This document shows, piece after piece, positions 5,668 to 5,788 of a stretch of DNA of 5,788 bases; the first letter of the stretch is position 1, and every line of letters starts with the position of its first letter. A program made the translations under genes and the position numbers. Below the pieces are notes generated by a model. The model searched no databases. It saw only the letters and a program-made list of their open reading frames with translations, and had not been told where the DNA came from. This DNA is from Ignavibacteria bacterium (lineage in GTDB: Bacteria; Bacteroidota; Ignavibacteria; Tepidaquicellales; OLB5): NCBI GenBank assembly GCA_030835005.1, contig JAUQWT010000019.1, positions 1 to 5,788 of the forward strand, in the 5' to 3' direction.

Positions 5668-5673
5668 TACTGA

Positions 5674-5788
5674 ATGCTTGATAAAATCAAAAGTCTTTCC
5701 AAACAGACGCTTATTTACGGTACAAGTACCATTATTGGCAGATTTCTGAATTTTATCCTCGTCCCTTTCTACACAAATGTCTTCCCGC
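5674..5788 (+). CDS. Polysaccharide flippase / lipid-linked oligosaccharide exporter (Wzx, MVF/MATE-like), N-terminal fragment cut by the window edge
   Basis: Only 38 codons are visible before the window ends. The sequence begins MLDKIKSLSKQTLIYGTST and continues IIGRFLNFILVPFYTNVFP. A short positively charged amphipathic start followed by YG-x-S-x-I-x-GR-x-x-N-F-x-L-x-P-x-Y-T is highly characteristic of the first transmembrane helix of Polysacc_synt/Wzx proteins. These flip undecaprenyl-linked glycans across the inner membrane during O-antigen or capsule synthesis. The ATG at 5674 is chosen because the family motif starts right after it; no Shine-Dalgarno site is present, and the promoter box lies 6 nt upstream, so translation may be leaderless. 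The remaining roughly 400 residues, and any surrounding glycan cluster, lie beyond the window. A lipid II flippase or another MATE-like exporter cannot be excluded from so short a piece. Confidence 0.8.
   Translation, partial: MLDKIKSLSKQTLIYGTSTIIGRFLNFILVPFYTNVFP

Noticed and set aside
5571..5673. Riboswitch or small RNA upstream of the flippase
   Set aside because: The predicted promoter lies inside the palindrome region and the leader would be only a few bases; no known riboswitch core is recognisable.

Overview
The window looks like a chromosomal segment from a Gram-negative member of the Bacteroidota/Ignavibacteriota (FCB) group. Three things point there: moderate-to-low GC, a Kdo (LPS) biosynthesis gene, and three candidate promoters of the Bacteroidota type (TTG, 20-nt spacer, TAnnTTTG). 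Shine-Dalgarno usage is patchy: strong before one gene, weak or absent before most others. The protein flavour, including a beta-barrel-like surface protein and small repeated extracytoplasmic domains, resembles Ignavibacteria. That placement is an inference and was not tested by a search.

Layout. (1) 1-362, minus strand: the N-terminal part of an exported, probably outer-membrane, protein that runs off the left edge. (2) 443-2732, plus strand: a promoter and a likely two-gene unit, kdsA (Kdo-8-phosphate synthase, metal-dependent type, TTG start), then after an 8-nt gap a GlcD/D-lactate-dehydrogenase-type FAD oxidase. (3) 2733-2901: a non-coding gap with what looks like a decayed, partly palindromic intergenic repeat. 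(4) 2902-4408, plus strand: a tightly coupled trio with TGATG and ATGA overlaps, encoding a 4HBT/YbgC-type thioesterase, a 71-aa Trm112/UPF0434-like zinc-ribbon protein and nadC. (5) 4428-5569: a promoter, two adjacent genes for small secreted or anchored proteins that share one C-terminal domain, and a strong rho-independent terminator. (6) 5591-5788: a nested palindrome overlapping a promoter, followed almost immediately by the start of a polysaccharide flippase (Wzx/MATE-like) cut by the right edge.

How the genes fit together. kdsA and the flippase belong to cell-envelope polysaccharide synthesis. nadC is a core NAD biosynthesis gene, and the FAD oxidase and thioesterase are general metabolism. 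There is no sign of a phage, insertion sequence, CRISPR array or toxin-antitoxin module.

The least explained parts are the paralogous pair at 4545-5514, whose shared domain (YFCE, FxIGxxGGY, TFYxxGxxxVxA and a terminal VKI..R) I do not recognise as a named family, and the nested palindrome at the flippase promoter. A well-supported new multi-gene system is not evident.
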